From: UBA10438 sp044238605
GTDB taxonomy: Bacteria > Bacteroidota > Ignavibacteria > Kapaibacteriales > Kapaibacteriaceae
Reading direction: 5' to 3'
NCBI GenBank assembly: GCA_044238605.1
Contig: JBIICY010000001.1
Span: 372,001 to 436,000 of the forward strand
Length of the DNA: 64,000 nt
Every line of letters begins with the position of its first letter. The stretch's first letter is position 1. A program made the translations under genes and the position numbers. Below are positions 1 through 8,959 of this stretch, in pieces. Under the pieces are notes generated by a model. The model did no database searches and was not told the DNA's origin. It saw nothing but the letters and a program-made list of their open reading frames with translations.

Positions 1-1
1 A

Positions 2-331
2 ATGGTAAACTCTCTTCTTAGCCCCGTTTCCTTAGGTATTGCCCTGGGACTTTTCTTCGGGAAGCAGATCGGGATTTCATTTGCTGTATGGCTATCATGC
101 AAGCTTGGCATTTCCCAGATACCATCGGGCACATCCATGCTACAGATGTATGGCGTATCGATCCTCTGTGGTATCGGATTTACCATGGCGCTGTTTGTGG
201 CCCATCTTGCATTTGTTGATCCGGCCCATCTTGCAATGTCGAAGCTCAGCATTTTGATTGGCAGCACACTGTCGGCACTTGTTGGTGCTGCGATGCTCAC
301 GTTCCTCCTACCAAAGAAGTCTGTCGCATGA
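2..331 (+). CDS. nhaA: Na+/H+ antiporter NhaA, C-terminal part (gene cut by window edge)
   Basis: This is the 3' end of a gene that starts before the window; the first visible ATG at base 2 is internal. The 109 residues match the end of NhaA, an inner-membrane antiporter that exchanges Na+ for protons to control pH and sodium. Visible family landmarks are the segment PVSLGIALGLFFGKQIGI, the later helix with YGVSILCGIGFTMALFVAHLAF, and a last hydrophobic helix ending LLPKKSVA. The stop codon overlaps the start of the next gene by four bases (ATGA at 328-331), so the two are probably co-transcribed. The catalytic aspartates lie in the missing upstream part and cannot be checked. Confidence 0.9.
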   Translation: MVNSLLSPVSLGIALGLFFGKQIGISFAVWLSCKLGISQIPSGTSMLQMYGVSILCGIGFTMALFVAHLAFVDPAHLAMSKLSILIGSTLSALVGAAMLTFLLPKKSVA

Positions 332-657
332 TCTCGTATCAGGTAGAGGTTGTTGTTCCCAATGAGCTCGTTGAAAAGTGGTTGGGGTACATGACGTCGG
401 AACATATCAACGATGTGCTCAGGACTGGCTACTTCACATCAGCTCGACTAACACGTGTGGTCAATTCCGAGCTTCCCGATTCAACAGTGTTTTGTGTGAT
501 CTACACGTTGGATACCCTGGAACAGCTTGAGCAGTATCAGCGCAACAATGCACCAGCTCTTCAAGCACACCATACCTCGTTGTTCGGTTCTTCTGTTCGT
601 GCAACCCGCAGTGTTACGGAACTGCTGTGGTCACGTGATATCCCTGCGAATGAGTGA
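328..657 (+). CDS. DUF4286 family protein
   Basis: A 109-residue soluble protein resembling the DUF4286 family of small ferredoxin-fold-like proteins common in Bacteroidota. Visible family features are the opening MISYQVEVVVPNELVEKWLGYM, the phrase HINDVLRTGYF, and a CVIYTLDTLEQLEQY strand/helix. No catalytic residues are evident and the function is unknown. Its ATG overlaps the nhaA stop by four bases, so it is translationally coupled to the antiporter. It ends 18 bases from the end of the convergent MmcQ-like gene, with no obvious terminator between them. Confidence 0.75.
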   Translation: MISYQVEVVVPNELVEKWLGYMTSEHINDVLRTGYFTSARLTRVVNSELPDSTVFCVIYTLDTLEQLEQYQRNNAPALQAHHTSLFGSSVRATRSVTELLWSRDIPANE

Positions 658-675
658 TTAGTCCGGTAGTAGATT

Positions 676-1032
676 TTACTGCGCCTCAAACTCGCGCGCT
701 ACGGATCTAGGTAAAGAATCGCGGACAAGTTGATAGGATGTTCGCACTCGTTGGACGATCACATCACGTGGAATCGTTCCATCGGTGTACATCCGGATCC
801 AGTGGTTCTTGCTCATGTGCGGAGCTGGGGTTGCTTCGGAATATGCCTCCCGCATCTCGATAACATGTTCTGGATCTGCCTTTACGGACACTTGCGGTCG
901 AACAGTATCGAGAGGGATTATGGCAAAGATCTTTCCACCAATTTTAACAACGACTGTGTCTGGACCAAACGGCGTTTCATCAATCGCATGTGGAAGGGAA
1001 AGGCACAGATCCATAAGATCAACAACATCCAT
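676..1032 (-). CDS. MmcQ/YjbR family protein
   Basis: A 118-residue protein of the MmcQ/YjbR family, small proteins with a CyaY-like fold sometimes annotated as DNA-binding. Family features seen are the N-terminal LCLSLPHAIDETPFGPDTVVVKIGGKIFA, the strand QVSVKADPEH, the Y.EATPAPHMSKNHWI stretch, and a C-terminal helix SYQLVRDSLP. It has no signal peptide or membrane segment, so it should be cytoplasmic. It starts 11 bases after the ferredoxin gene stop and is probably in an operon with the ferredoxin and MscS genes. The biochemical role is not established for the family. Confidence 0.85.
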   Translation of the reverse strand: MDVVDLMDLCLSLPHAIDETPFGPDTVVVKIGGKIFAIIPLDTVRPQVSVKADPEHVIEMREAYSEATPAPHMSKNHWIRMYTDGTIPRDVIVQRVRTSYQLVRDSLPRSVAREFEAQ

Positions 1033-1043
1033 AGCAAGGTCTA

Positions 1044-1400
1044 TCAGGTCTTTATACGATAATCATCCACCGGCGTTCCACCAATAAGGTGCTCTTGGAT
1101 TATGCGCTCTAGAACTTCAGGCGTGCATGAATGATACCAGACGTTGTCGGGATGGACAACGGCGATAGGACCCATTACGCATATGCGAAGGCAATCGGCC
1201 TTTGTGCGACACACGCCCCCTTCAACATCAAGGCCTAGTTCGGAGATACGGTTTTTCAGGTAGTCCCACGACTCCTTGCCCTTTTCCGGAGAGCAGCACT
1301 TCGGCGTTGATGGCGTGGCGCACAAAAAGATGTGGCGTTTATGCGTACCTGGTTTGCGTTGCTGCGTTTTTGCGATCAGTTTCTCTTGGGCTAGCGTCAT
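1044..1400 (-). CDS. Thioredoxin-like (2Fe-2S) ferredoxin
   Basis: A 118-residue protein with the cysteine spacing of thioredoxin-like 2Fe-2S ferredoxins. Visible are HIFLCATPSTPKCC near residue 30, CRTKADCLRIC near residue 70 and the segment VMGPIAVVHPDNVWY that follows the cluster ligands in this family. Such proteins carry a 2Fe-2S cluster and shuttle electrons; the partner cannot be named from this window. The ATG overlaps the end of the upstream MscS gene by four bases (1397-1400), and the MmcQ-like gene follows after 11 bases. An AGGGGGC motif (minus strand) lies in the coding sequence at 1215-1221. Confidence 0.85.
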   Translation of the reverse strand: MTLAQEKLIAKTQQRKPGTHKRHIFLCATPSTPKCCSPEKGKESWDYLKNRISELGLDVEGGVCRTKADCLRICVMGPIAVVHPDNVWYHSCTPEVLERIIQEHLIGGTPVDDYRIKT

Positions 1401-2464
1401 GCCACAGTTCCTTGATGATCAGAAACAGGAGCGTAATCACCGCGTATCAACGCACCATGCGCCTGCATCGCAGTTAGTATGCCCATGTTGAGGCGGTGCA
1501 GGACCTCGGGCTCAGCGTTGGCGTTATCAACCTTGAACCAGCTAATCACGGTGATTGCAACGCCATGTTCTGTTATCGCACTCACGTTCACGAATATTTT
1601 CTTGGTAGAAGTAACAGTGCAGGCGTCAGAACTGATTACGCCTCGGATATCGTTGATCAGCTTCTGCAGCATTTCGGGTGATGTTGCGATATCTACGTTA
1701 ACGCTTGTTTTAAACCTGCGAACATTTCGCATGTCCATATTCTCAATCATTGAATCGGCAAGCTTTGCATTCGAGAGGAATACAACCGAGTCTGCAAATG
1801 TGCGTATGCGTGTGCTGCGAAACCCGATCTCTTCTACAACGCCCTCTACACCTTGGGTTGTAATCCAATCACCAACCACGAAGGGCCGCTCTGAGAGGAT
1901 CACAATAGAGCCAAAGATGTTCTTTACCGTATCCTGTGATGCAAGAGCAATAGCAGCACCACCAATGGAAAGGCCGGCAATGATAGCAGCGATGTTCACA
2001 CCGAGCGCACCAAGTGCTGCAGAAATTCCCAGCACTACAACAAGGAACTTCAGTGTTGATGCTACAAGTGGAGCAATCGTTGTAGCTATGTCACGGCCAT
2101 GCTCGCGATGCCGCATAACATGTGCAACCACACGCGAGCAGATCAATTCGATAAACTGATACACGGCTATCGTCACAAACACAATTGCCGCCGTATCAAG
2201 TATCACATCCAGCCGGGCTGTAGCCTTTTGCGAAAGCTCGAGGTACTCCAGGGCAACACCATCAAGCTGCGCAACGATCATAAGAGCAATGCTCCTGGCA
2301 ACAGATGTTACCAGTGTTGGATGCGGCACATGGTCATATGCCCTGCGCAGCAATCTCCGAATAATCGAAGCAACAATGGCTCGAAGCGCAAATGCAACAA
2401 CGATGCTTCCAGCAAGCATTGTTGCAACGATCAACCACTGCCACGTTGTGAGACCTAAGAGCAT
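1397..2464 (-). CDS. MscS-family small-conductance mechanosensitive channel
   Basis: A 355-residue membrane protein. It has several N-terminal hydrophobic helices, then the pore-lining helix and beta domain typical of MscS: GVNIAAIIAGLSIGGAAIALAS, QDTVKNIFGSIVIL, PFVVGDWI, and GVVEEIGFRSTRIRTF. The protein sits in the inner membrane and opens under tension to release osmolytes after hypo-osmotic shock. It is longer than E. coli MscS (286 residues) because of extra N-terminal helices. It is the first gene of a likely operon with the ferredoxin and MmcQ-like genes, 20 bases after the end of thrS. Confidence 0.9.
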   Translation of the reverse strand: MLLGLTTWQWLIVATMLAGSIVVAFALRAIVASIIRRLLRRAYDHVPHPTLVTSVARSIALMIVAQLDGVALEYLELSQKATARLDVILDTAAIVFVTIAVYQFIELICSRVVAHVMRHREHGRDIATTIAPLVASTLKFLVVVLGISAALGALGVNIAAIIAGLSIGGAAIALASQDTVKNIFGSIVILSERPFVVGDWITTQGVEGVVEEIGFRSTRIRTFADSVVFLSNAKLADSMIENMDMRNVRRFKTSVNVDIATSPEMLQKLINDIRGVISSDACTVTSTKKIFVNVSAITEHGVAITVISWFKVDNANAEPEVLHRLNMGILTAMQAHGALIRGDYAPVSDHQGTVA

Positions 2465-2484
2465 AGTGGCCCCCTTCTAAACAG

Positions 2485-4431
2485 TTATTCTTCGCCAGGT
2501 GTATTAAGGCGCTCGAATAGACTCTTTATTTCAGAGATCTTCATCTGGCCTTTGTCCCCCTGACCATGAATACGTACAGCGGCAGAGTCCATTTCGATCT
2601 CCTTGTTACCAATAACAAGTGCATATGGGATCTTCTTCTGCTCGCTCTCAGCAACCTTACGGTTGATCTTCTCATTGCGAACATCAAGATTGACGCGAAG
2701 CCCCATACGTTCAAACTCAGCAGCAAGGTCTTGCGCGAAAGTGTGATGAGCATCAGCAATCGGCAGTATGCTTACCTGAGTAGGAGCAATCCAGAACGGG
2801 AAGTTTCCTGCGTAATGCTCGATCAGAATTGAGATAAATCGCTCCATCGAGCCGAAGGGGGCTCGGTGGATGATTACAGGACGATGCTTCTGGTTGTCGG
2901 CTCCGACATATTCAAGGTTGAAACGGTCCGGCATCACGTAGTCTACCTGCACCGTTCCAAGCTGCCACTTTCTGCCGATGGCATCGCGGACGATAAAGTC
3001 GATCTTTGGTCCGTAGAATGCTGCTTCGCCCTCACCGATGAAGTACTCAAGTCCCATCTCATCGGCTACGGCCTTGATCTCTGCCTGTGCACGTTCCCAG
3101 TACTCGAGATCTCCACCATACTTAGCAGAGTTATCGTCACGGAACGATAGCCGCGTTGATACGTCCATGCCAAACGTTGTGAAGACCTTCTGCGTAAGCT
3201 CTACAACATTCTTGATCTCATCTTTGAGCTGATCGTGCGTGCAGTAGATATGCGCATCGTCTTGTGTAAACCCGCGTACGCGGGAGAGACCGTTAAGCTC
3301 GCCTGACTGCTCGTAGCGGTAGACCGTTCCGAATTCTGAAATTCGGTACGGCAGATCGCGGTATGAACGGGGCTTATTGGCGTAGATCTGGTGGTGATGT
3401 GGACAGTTCATCGGCTTGAGCAGATACTGCTCGTCTTCCACCGTTATCGGATCGTACTGCGAATCAGCATAGTACGGGTAGTGGCCGGAGGTCTTGTAGA
3501 GCTCCAGATTACCGATGTGAGGTGTAATGACTTCGTGATATCCACGCTTGACCTGCTCATCACGCAGGAATGCTTCGAGTCTTCTACGCAGGATGGTTCC
3601 GTTTGGAAGCCATACTGGCAAGCCCCCTCCCACCATTGGCGTAATCATGTAGAGCTCAAGTTCTTTACCAAGCTTGCGGTGATCTCTACGCTCTGCTTCC
3701 TCGCGCTGCTTGATAAAGTCTTCGAGCTGCTGCTTCTTCGGGAAAGCAATGCCATAGATGCGCGTAAGCATCTTTCGCTTTTCATCGCCACGCCAGTAAG
3801 CGCCAGCAACGGAGAGAAGCTTGGGATACTTGATATGACCTGTAGATGGCACGTGTGTACCGCGGCAGAGGTCGGTAAACTCGCCCTGCTGATAGAACGT
3901 GATTTCCGACTCCTTAAGACCTTCAAGGAGCTCTAGCTTGTACTCGTCGCCCTTTTCGGTGAAGTACGCTACAGCATTATCCCACGTCATTTCAACGCGA
4001 TTGTACGGAACATCACGCTTTGCGAGTTCCATCATTTTCGCTTCGATCTTCGGCAGATCTTCAACGCTAAGCTTGTGTCCGCCTGGCAGATCTACGTCGT
4101 AGTAGAACCCCTGCTCGATTGGCGGCCCGATACCAAACTTTACGCCTGGGTAGAGCGCTTCGAGCGCCTCGGCCATAAGGTGAGCAGTTGAGTGCCAGAA
4201 GATCTCTTTGCCTTCGTCGTTGTCGAAGGTTACGATGCGAATGGATGCGTCTGTTGTGATCTCACGCGATAGATCATAGGGGGCATCGTTAACGTAGATG
4301 CCAACAGCAACGCGTGCAAGACCATCGGAAATGCTCTTGGCGATGTCCATGCCGGTGGTACCCTGAGGATACTCACGCTTGTCGCCATTTGGGAGGGTAA
4401 TAGTAATCATACCCTCGAAAATACGGCTCAT
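2485..4431 (-). CDS. thrS: Threonine-tRNA ligase
   Basis: A full-length class II threonyl-tRNA synthetase of 648 residues. In order it has an N-terminal TGS domain (ITLPNGDKREYPQGTTGMDIA), an editing domain with the HSTAH zinc-like motif near residue 80 and DLCRGTHVPSTGHI, the catalytic core with MNCPHHHQIY and the motif 3 region IIHRAPFGSMERF, and an anticodon-binding domain starting near PTQVSILPI. The editing residues look intact. The ATG at 4431 overlaps the end of the RlmL-like gene; a second ATG seven codons later (4410) fits the usual ThrRS start MITITLPNG equally well. An AGGGGGC occurs at 2856-2862 on the plus strand. Confidence 0.97.
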   Translation of the reverse strand: MSRIFEGMITITLPNGDKREYPQGTTGMDIAKSISDGLARVAVGIYVNDAPYDLSREITTDASIRIVTFDNDEGKEIFWHSTAHLMAEALEALYPGVKFGIGPPIEQGFYYDVDLPGGHKLSVEDLPKIEAKMMELAKRDVPYNRVEMTWDNAVAYFTEKGDEYKLELLEGLKESEITFYQQGEFTDLCRGTHVPSTGHIKYPKLLSVAGAYWRGDEKRKMLTRIYGIAFPKKQQLEDFIKQREEAERRDHRKLGKELELYMITPMVGGGLPVWLPNGTILRRRLEAFLRDEQVKRGYHEVITPHIGNLELYKTSGHYPYYADSQYDPITVEDEQYLLKPMNCPHHHQIYANKPRSYRDLPYRISEFGTVYRYEQSGELNGLSRVRGFTQDDAHIYCTHDQLKDEIKNVVELTQKVFTTFGMDVSTRLSFRDDNSAKYGGDLEYWERAQAEIKAVADEMGLEYFIGEGEAAFYGPKIDFIVRDAIGRKWQLGTVQVDYVMPDRFNLEYVGADNQKHRPVIIHRAPFGSMERFISILIEHYAGNFPFWIAPTQVSILPIADAHHTFAQDLAAEFERMGLRVNLDVRNEKINRKVAESEQKKIPYALVIGNKEIEMDSAAVRIHGQGDKGQMKISEIKSLFERLNTPGEE

Positions 4432-5609
4432 TCGTCGGATGATTGCTGTTTCTTGCGCGACCCTTCGTAAAGCTCAAACTCTAGCAGACGACATTCGAGA
4501 TCCGCACTCCAGAATGGCACCCGGCGTTTAGACCGAAGACCGATCTCCTTGGCTAGCGACATATTGCCAGTAAACACGTAGCCTGTGTAGCCTTTGCAGT
4601 GCTGCTTCATGAAGTCGCCGATGGCACGGTAGGTTTCCTTGAGCTCGTACTCGTTGCCAAGGCGCAAACCGTACTCTGGATTATAGATCACGATTGGCGT
4701 GTGCTCTGAGCTCTCTGTTATGCCTTCAGACACTGGCACCTGCACGTTCACAAAGTCCATGGTCTGAAACTCTACCTTGACTCCTGCACGGCGGGCATTG
4801 TCTTTTGCCTGTAGCACAACCCTGCCATCAATGTCGGAGGCCAATATTGGCGCTGCAGGCGACTGAAGCTCTGCATCGAATGTTGCGTTCCGCATAGCTG
4901 TCCACGTACGAGCATCAAACGGCAGCAGGTGCAGAAAGCCGAAGTTGTCGCGGTGTGCTCCTGGCGCAATGTTCTGAGCAATCATCGCTGCTTCGATAGC
5001 AATCGTACCACTGCCGCACATGGGGTTCACGAGAGGAAACTCTGGAGACCACTTGGTAGAGAGCACAACAGCTGCAGCAAGGGTCTCGCGCATAGGAGCC
5101 TTGGCAGGATGCACGCGGTAACCTCTGTCGGAAAGGGGCTGGCCCGACGTATCAACGTACATCATGAGATCTTCATCGTGCCAGTACAGGAACACAACAG
5201 AACGGTCTGTCGAGGATCCACTATTCGGACGGGTCCCCTTCTTTTCACGAATGCGATCTACAACGGCATCCTTGCATCGCATGTTTGCATACATGTCGTT
5301 GTCAATGCTCGGCGTATTCACCGAGCTGATCACACTCACATAGCCGTTTGCAGGAATCCACTCTTCCCACGGCACAGATGTAACTGCTTCGTACATCTGA
5401 TCGGCCGTGCGGGCCTGCCACGAGCCAAGACGTATGAGCACGCGATGTGCCGTCCGCAGCCAAAGATTCAACCGCAGACAGTCATGGAGTGTACCTTGCA
5501 GTTCTATCCCTGCTGGAAGCTCCTGTGTGATGTCATATCCAAGCGCCTCAATTTCTTTGCGAAGAATCGGCGGAAACTCACGTGGACATGTTACGAGGAT
5601 CGGATACAT
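4428..5609 (-). CDS. RlmL-like THUMP-domain RNA methyltransferase
   Basis: A 393-residue class I SAM-dependent methyltransferase resembling the N-terminal half of RlmL and Trm14, which make m2G in 23S rRNA or tRNA. The N-terminal part is a THUMP-like RNA-binding domain (LRKEIEALGYDIT). The catalytic domain has NPMCGSGTIAIEAA for SAM binding and a second motif near residue 320. That second motif, usually NPPYG, reads NPEYG here, so the second proline is replaced by glutamate. An ATG at 5607-5609 is one base after the upstream stop and gives the natural start MYPILVT; a GTG nine bases earlier is the alternative. It overlaps thrS by four bases. Confidence 0.85.
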   Translation of the reverse strand: MYPILVTCPREFPPILRKEIEALGYDITQELPAGIELQGTLHDCLRLNLWLRTAHRVLIRLGSWQARTADQMYEAVTSVPWEEWIPANGYVSVISSVNTPSIDNDMYANMRCKDAVVDRIREKKGTRPNSGSSTDRSVVFLYWHDEDLMMYVDTSGQPLSDRGYRVHPAKAPMRETLAAAVVLSTKWSPEFPLVNPMCGSGTIAIEAAMIAQNIAPGAHRDNFGFLHLLPFDARTWTAMRNATFDAELQSPAAPILASDIDGRVVLQAKDNARRAGVKVEFQTMDFVNVQVPVSEGITESSEHTPIVIYNPEYGLRLGNEYELKETYRAIGDFMKQHCKGYTGYVFTGNMSLAKEIGLRSKRRVPFWSADLECRLLEFELYEGSRKKQQSSDE

Positions 5610-5610
5610 T

Positions 5611-6816
5611 TCAGCCACGTGTCACGCTCATGACTGTGCGTAGTGCACGGACGAGTTCGTCAACATCTGCTGTTGTGATAATAAATGGCGGTACTAAACG
5701 GATAACATTCCCAGCTGTTGCGTTGGCGATAACGCCGTTCTTCAGTAATTCCTGCACATATGGTGCGGCATCTGTATGTACCACCACGCCCTGCATGCAG
5801 CCACGTCCGCGGATTTCACGGATCTGTTCTGGGAACTCCGATCGTACGGCTTCCAACTGAGCATTGAGATAGTCACCTATCTCTTTCACATGCGCCATAA
5901 GTCCATTGCACACTTCTTCAACCACAACGCTGCCTGCAACACATGCTACTGGATTTCCGCCATAGGTTGTGCCGTGCATGCCTTTGTCGAGCAAGGATGC
6001 TGCTTCTTCTGTTGCTAGAATTGCACCGAGTGGCAAGCCCCCTCCCATGGCCTTGGCCACGGTGATAATGTCCGGACGAACCCCATACTTTTCGAATGAG
6101 AAGAAGTCTCCCGTACGGCCGATGCCGCTCTGCACTTCATCAGCGATCACAAGAAAACCGTACGTCTCCTTTAACGCGAAGAGCGCATCTACAAACTCCT
6201 GCGTAGCAGACTGAATACCACCTTCTCCTTGCAGGAATTCAATCATCACGGCGCAGGTGTTTTCATCAACCCGCGATTCAAGTGCATCAACATCGTTAAA
6301 TGGCAGCACAAGTGTGTTTGGCAGAAATGGCCCCATGCCATCTTTGTAAAGGGGCTTATCCATAAGCGAGAGGGCGGCATAGGTGCGGCCGTGAAAGCCG
6401 CCAGTAAAGCCGATCACGTCGTAACATCCGCGCGCACTGCCGAATCTGCGCGCAAGCTTCAAGGCACCATCGGTTGCTTCTGCACCCGAATTGGCAAAGA
6501 ATACGCGCGGATATCCGCTGGCTGACGAGAGCTGTTCTGCTAGTCGGACTTGTGGTTCTTGGTAGAACACGTTCGATACGTGCATGTAGCGGCGAATCTG
6601 CTTCTCTACTGCATCGATGATGCGTGGATGAGAATGACCAAGCGCGTTCACAGCGATACCACCGAGCATATCAAGGTAGGAACGTCCGTCTACGTCCGTG
6701 ATTCGCGCGCCCTCTGCATGATCGATCGCCACGGGAATGCGGCGATAGGTCTGAAAGACAACAGAGTGCTCTCGCTCCATAAGTGCAGCGCTTGCTGCAT
6801 GAGTTTGTTCTGACAT
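5611..6816 (-). CDS. argD: Class III aminotransferase, acetylornithine aminotransferase-like
   Basis: A 401-residue PLP enzyme of aminotransferase class III. The substrate loop and cofactor sites are present: MLGGIAVNALGHSHP, SGAEATDGALKLAR, GFHGRTYAALSL, the PLP-contacting aspartate in VIADEVQSGIGRTG, and the Schiff-base lysine in TVAKAMGGGLPLGA. This best fits acetylornithine/N-succinylornithine aminotransferase of arginine synthesis, but other omega-aminotransferases share these motifs and no other arginine gene is nearby. Its ATG overlaps the stop of the PorE-like gene by one base (TAATG), and the RlmL-like gene follows after one base. Confidence 0.8.
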   Translation of the reverse strand: MSEQTHAASAALMEREHSVVFQTYRRIPVAIDHAEGARITDVDGRSYLDMLGGIAVNALGHSHPRIIDAVEKQIRRYMHVSNVFYQEPQVRLAEQLSSASGYPRVFFANSGAEATDGALKLARRFGSARGCYDVIGFTGGFHGRTYAALSLMDKPLYKDGMGPFLPNTLVLPFNDVDALESRVDENTCAVMIEFLQGEGGIQSATQEFVDALFALKETYGFLVIADEVQSGIGRTGDFFSFEKYGVRPDIITVAKAMGGGLPLGAILATEEAASLLDKGMHGTTYGGNPVACVAGSVVVEEVCNGLMAHVKEIGDYLNAQLEAVRSEFPEQIREIRGRGCMQGVVVHTDAAPYVQELLKNGVIANATAGNVIRLVPPFIITTADVDELVRALRTVMSVTRG

Positions 6817-8351
6817 TACTTTTCGAGGATTGTGAGTTCGACCCGACGATTCAGCGCACGGCCTTCTTCGGTGTCGTTTGTTGCTACCGGTTTTGTTTCT
6901 CCATACCCGACGGCCTTGAGTCGGGATGCATCGATAGAACCTTCGTTGATCAGGTAGGTTCTAACGGATTGTGCTCGATCATTCGATAACGTAAGGTTGT
7001 CTGCGTCCTTCCCCATTGCATCGGTGTGACCACTGATCTGGATCTTGAGCGACGGATTGTCGTTCATCAGCTGCACGAGTCTGCGCAGCTCGGCATAGGA
7101 AGCCGGCTGCAGCGTAGCCATTTTTCGATCAAAAAAGATGTTCTTGAGCTCCACCGTGATACCCTTTTCGATAGGCACGAGGTAGAGATCTTTCGAGAGC
7201 TCCGTGTACTCCGAGAACGCAGAAAAATCCAGATTCTCGTTAACGGACAAGTATCCAGGAGCATCTGCACGCAACGCGTAGGACTCTCCAGCTGGCAGCG
7301 TTACCTTGTATTCACCAGACGATGGTGTTGAGCGGGCGCGTCCAACTTCGACACCTGTTGAGAGAACGTCGTACACGATATCTGTTTCTACCGGCTGCTG
7401 TGTCTTGCGGTTGATGACTTTCCCAGAGAGCAGGACAACTGGTTTGGGGCGGACCTTTTCAGGAAGTTTTACCTGGAAAACATCTGCACCGCCCAAAGAG
7501 TTGTTGTAGGAGACAAAGTAGGCATCCTTTCCGTCGGCGGGGATTGTGTAGGCTAAGTCCCAGTCGTCGGTGTTTACTGTAGGACCCAGATTCTCCGGAA
7601 CGGACCAGTTCGTCCATGTAGAGTCAAGTCTACGTGTAACGTAGATATCAAATTCTCCAAAGCCCCCTGGCCTGTCCGAGGCGAAATACAGAGACGTGTT
7701 GTCTGCTGCCAAAAAGGGCGTGGCTTCTTGTCCGGCTGAGTTCACAACGCTGCCCAGAGAAACAGGTTCGCTGAATGTGCCGTTGGCTGTGCGAAAGCTC
7801 ACATAAAGATCTCGATCTCCGTATGAACGTTCGGTTTGAATTGCCAGCACAAGCGCTGCGTTGTCGTTGCTTAGTGCAAACTCACTGTACTTGGAAAGGT
7901 TCGTGTATTTCTCAATCACTACCGGCTGCGGAGCAGACCAACCGCCTGCAGTGCGGTGAGCGATTGCAATTGTGCGTCTGCGCTCTGATGGATCGCTGTA
8001 GGCATCTACCAACAGCATCGTATTACCATCGGGAGTGATACTGCACACACTGTTATTGCCACGATTGTTAAGCACTGTACCAAGGTTTACTGCCATACCC
8101 CACTCACCATCGGGCATGCGCGTACTCATCCAGATATCTTCCCCACCTCCGCCGATGTTCTCAGGAGCGTCTTTTCGGCAGATATAGAGTGTTAGCCCGT
8201 CTGGGGAGATGATGGGCTTGAGGTCGTCATACTTGCTGTTAACGCCAGACCCCAGATTCACCGGTGTAAAATCCGTTGAATCACGAGAAATGCCCAAGGC
8301 TGCCTGGAATGAGACCAGGCAGCCAAGAACAGTTATGATCAGATATCGCAT
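6816..8351 (-). CDS. PorE-like OmpA family protein with beta-propeller
   Basis: A 511-residue exported protein. It starts with a signal peptide (MRYLIITVLGCLVSFQAALG), continues with WD40/PD40-like repeats recognised by phrases such as PIISPDGLTLYICRKD, FLAADNTSLYFASDRPGGFGEFDIY and IPADGKDAYFVSYN, then a carboxypeptidase-regulatory-like domain (LLSGKVINRKTQQPVE) and a C-terminal OmpA peptidoglycan-binding domain with ISGHTDAMGKDADN and GYGETKPVATNDTEEGRALNRRVEL. The order matches PorE of the type IX secretion system but without its N-terminal TPR, so the link to T9SS is an inference. ATG at 8351 is preferred over the TTG one codon earlier. Confidence 0.85.
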   Translation of the reverse strand: MRYLIITVLGCLVSFQAALGISRDSTDFTPVNLGSGVNSKYDDLKPIISPDGLTLYICRKDAPENIGGGGEDIWMSTRMPDGEWGMAVNLGTVLNNRGNNSVCSITPDGNTMLLVDAYSDPSERRRTIAIAHRTAGGWSAPQPVVIEKYTNLSKYSEFALSNDNAALVLAIQTERSYGDRDLYVSFRTANGTFSEPVSLGSVVNSAGQEATPFLAADNTSLYFASDRPGGFGEFDIYVTRRLDSTWTNWSVPENLGPTVNTDDWDLAYTIPADGKDAYFVSYNNSLGGADVFQVKLPEKVRPKPVVLLSGKVINRKTQQPVETDIVYDVLSTGVEVGRARSTPSSGEYKVTLPAGESYALRADAPGYLSVNENLDFSAFSEYTELSKDLYLVPIEKGITVELKNIFFDRKMATLQPASYAELRRLVQLMNDNPSLKIQISGHTDAMGKDADNLTLSNDRAQSVRTYLINEGSIDASRLKAVGYGETKPVATNDTEEGRALNRRVELTILEK

Positions 8352-8358
8352 CAAGGAG

Positions 8359-8937
8359 TTACTTGTTCTTCGTGATCGTCATGGAGATCTTTTCGAGCGG
8401 ATTATCGCGTCCGTCACGTGGAGAGTTTACGATCGCATCTGCCACTTCCATGCCGCTGAGTACTTCACCAAACGCTGTGTACTGGTTATCTAACCACGGA
8501 GAATCTGCTACGCAAAGGAAGAACTGTCCACCAAAGCTGTTTGGATCCTGCGTACGTGCAGCCGAAAGAACACCGCGCACGTGCTTTACACTCGAAAACT
8601 CTGCAGGCACCTTATCTGGATGTCCGCCTGTGCCCCACGAGTTACGATCGCCGCTGATCGAATTTGGGTCGCCCCCTTGAATCATAAATCCAGGGATTAC
8701 GCGGTGAAATGCAGAGCCATTGTAAAACCCTTCTGCCACGCGAGCTTCAAAGAATGCAGCATGCTTAGGGGCGATGTTGTCCCAGAGGCCGATAACGATC
8801 TTACCGATCTCCTTGTTGCCCGTGGTTACTGTGATCGTGTACTTCATCTTTTCGTTAACCTTTGGTGTTGTTGTCTGCGCACAGGCCCCGATTGAGGTTG
8901 CAAGCAGAACAATGAGTGAAAGTGCGATTGACCGCAT
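8359..8937 (-). CDS. Cyclophilin-type peptidyl-prolyl isomerase, probable lipoprotein
   Basis: A 192-residue cyclophilin that catalyses cis-trans isomerisation of proline bonds. The active-site signature is clear: FHRVIPGFMIQGGDP near residue 80, and GGQFFLCVADSPWLDNQYTAFGEV with the substrate-contacting residues. The N-terminus is hydrophobic and ends in IGAC at residues 16-19, an acceptable lipobox, so it is probably an envelope lipoprotein. It lies 21 bases after a second cyclophilin domain fused to UppP, and 7 bases before the PorE-like gene. An AGGGGGC motif (minus strand) falls within the conserved MIQGGDP segment at 8671-8677. Confidence 0.9.
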   Translation of the reverse strand: MRSIALSLIVLLATSIGACAQTTTPKVNEKMKYTITVTTGNKEIGKIVIGLWDNIAPKHAAFFEARVAEGFYNGSAFHRVIPGFMIQGGDPNSISGDRNSWGTGGHPDKVPAEFSSVKHVRGVLSAARTQDPNSFGGQFFLCVADSPWLDNQYTAFGEVLSGMEVADAIVNSPRDGRDNPLEKISMTITKNK

Positions 8938-8959
8938 GTGATTTTACTCCCAGATATAG

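Noticed and set aside
2..4. ATG at base 2 as the start of the first gene
   Set aside because: The frame matches the C-terminal third of NhaA, so the real start is outside the window.
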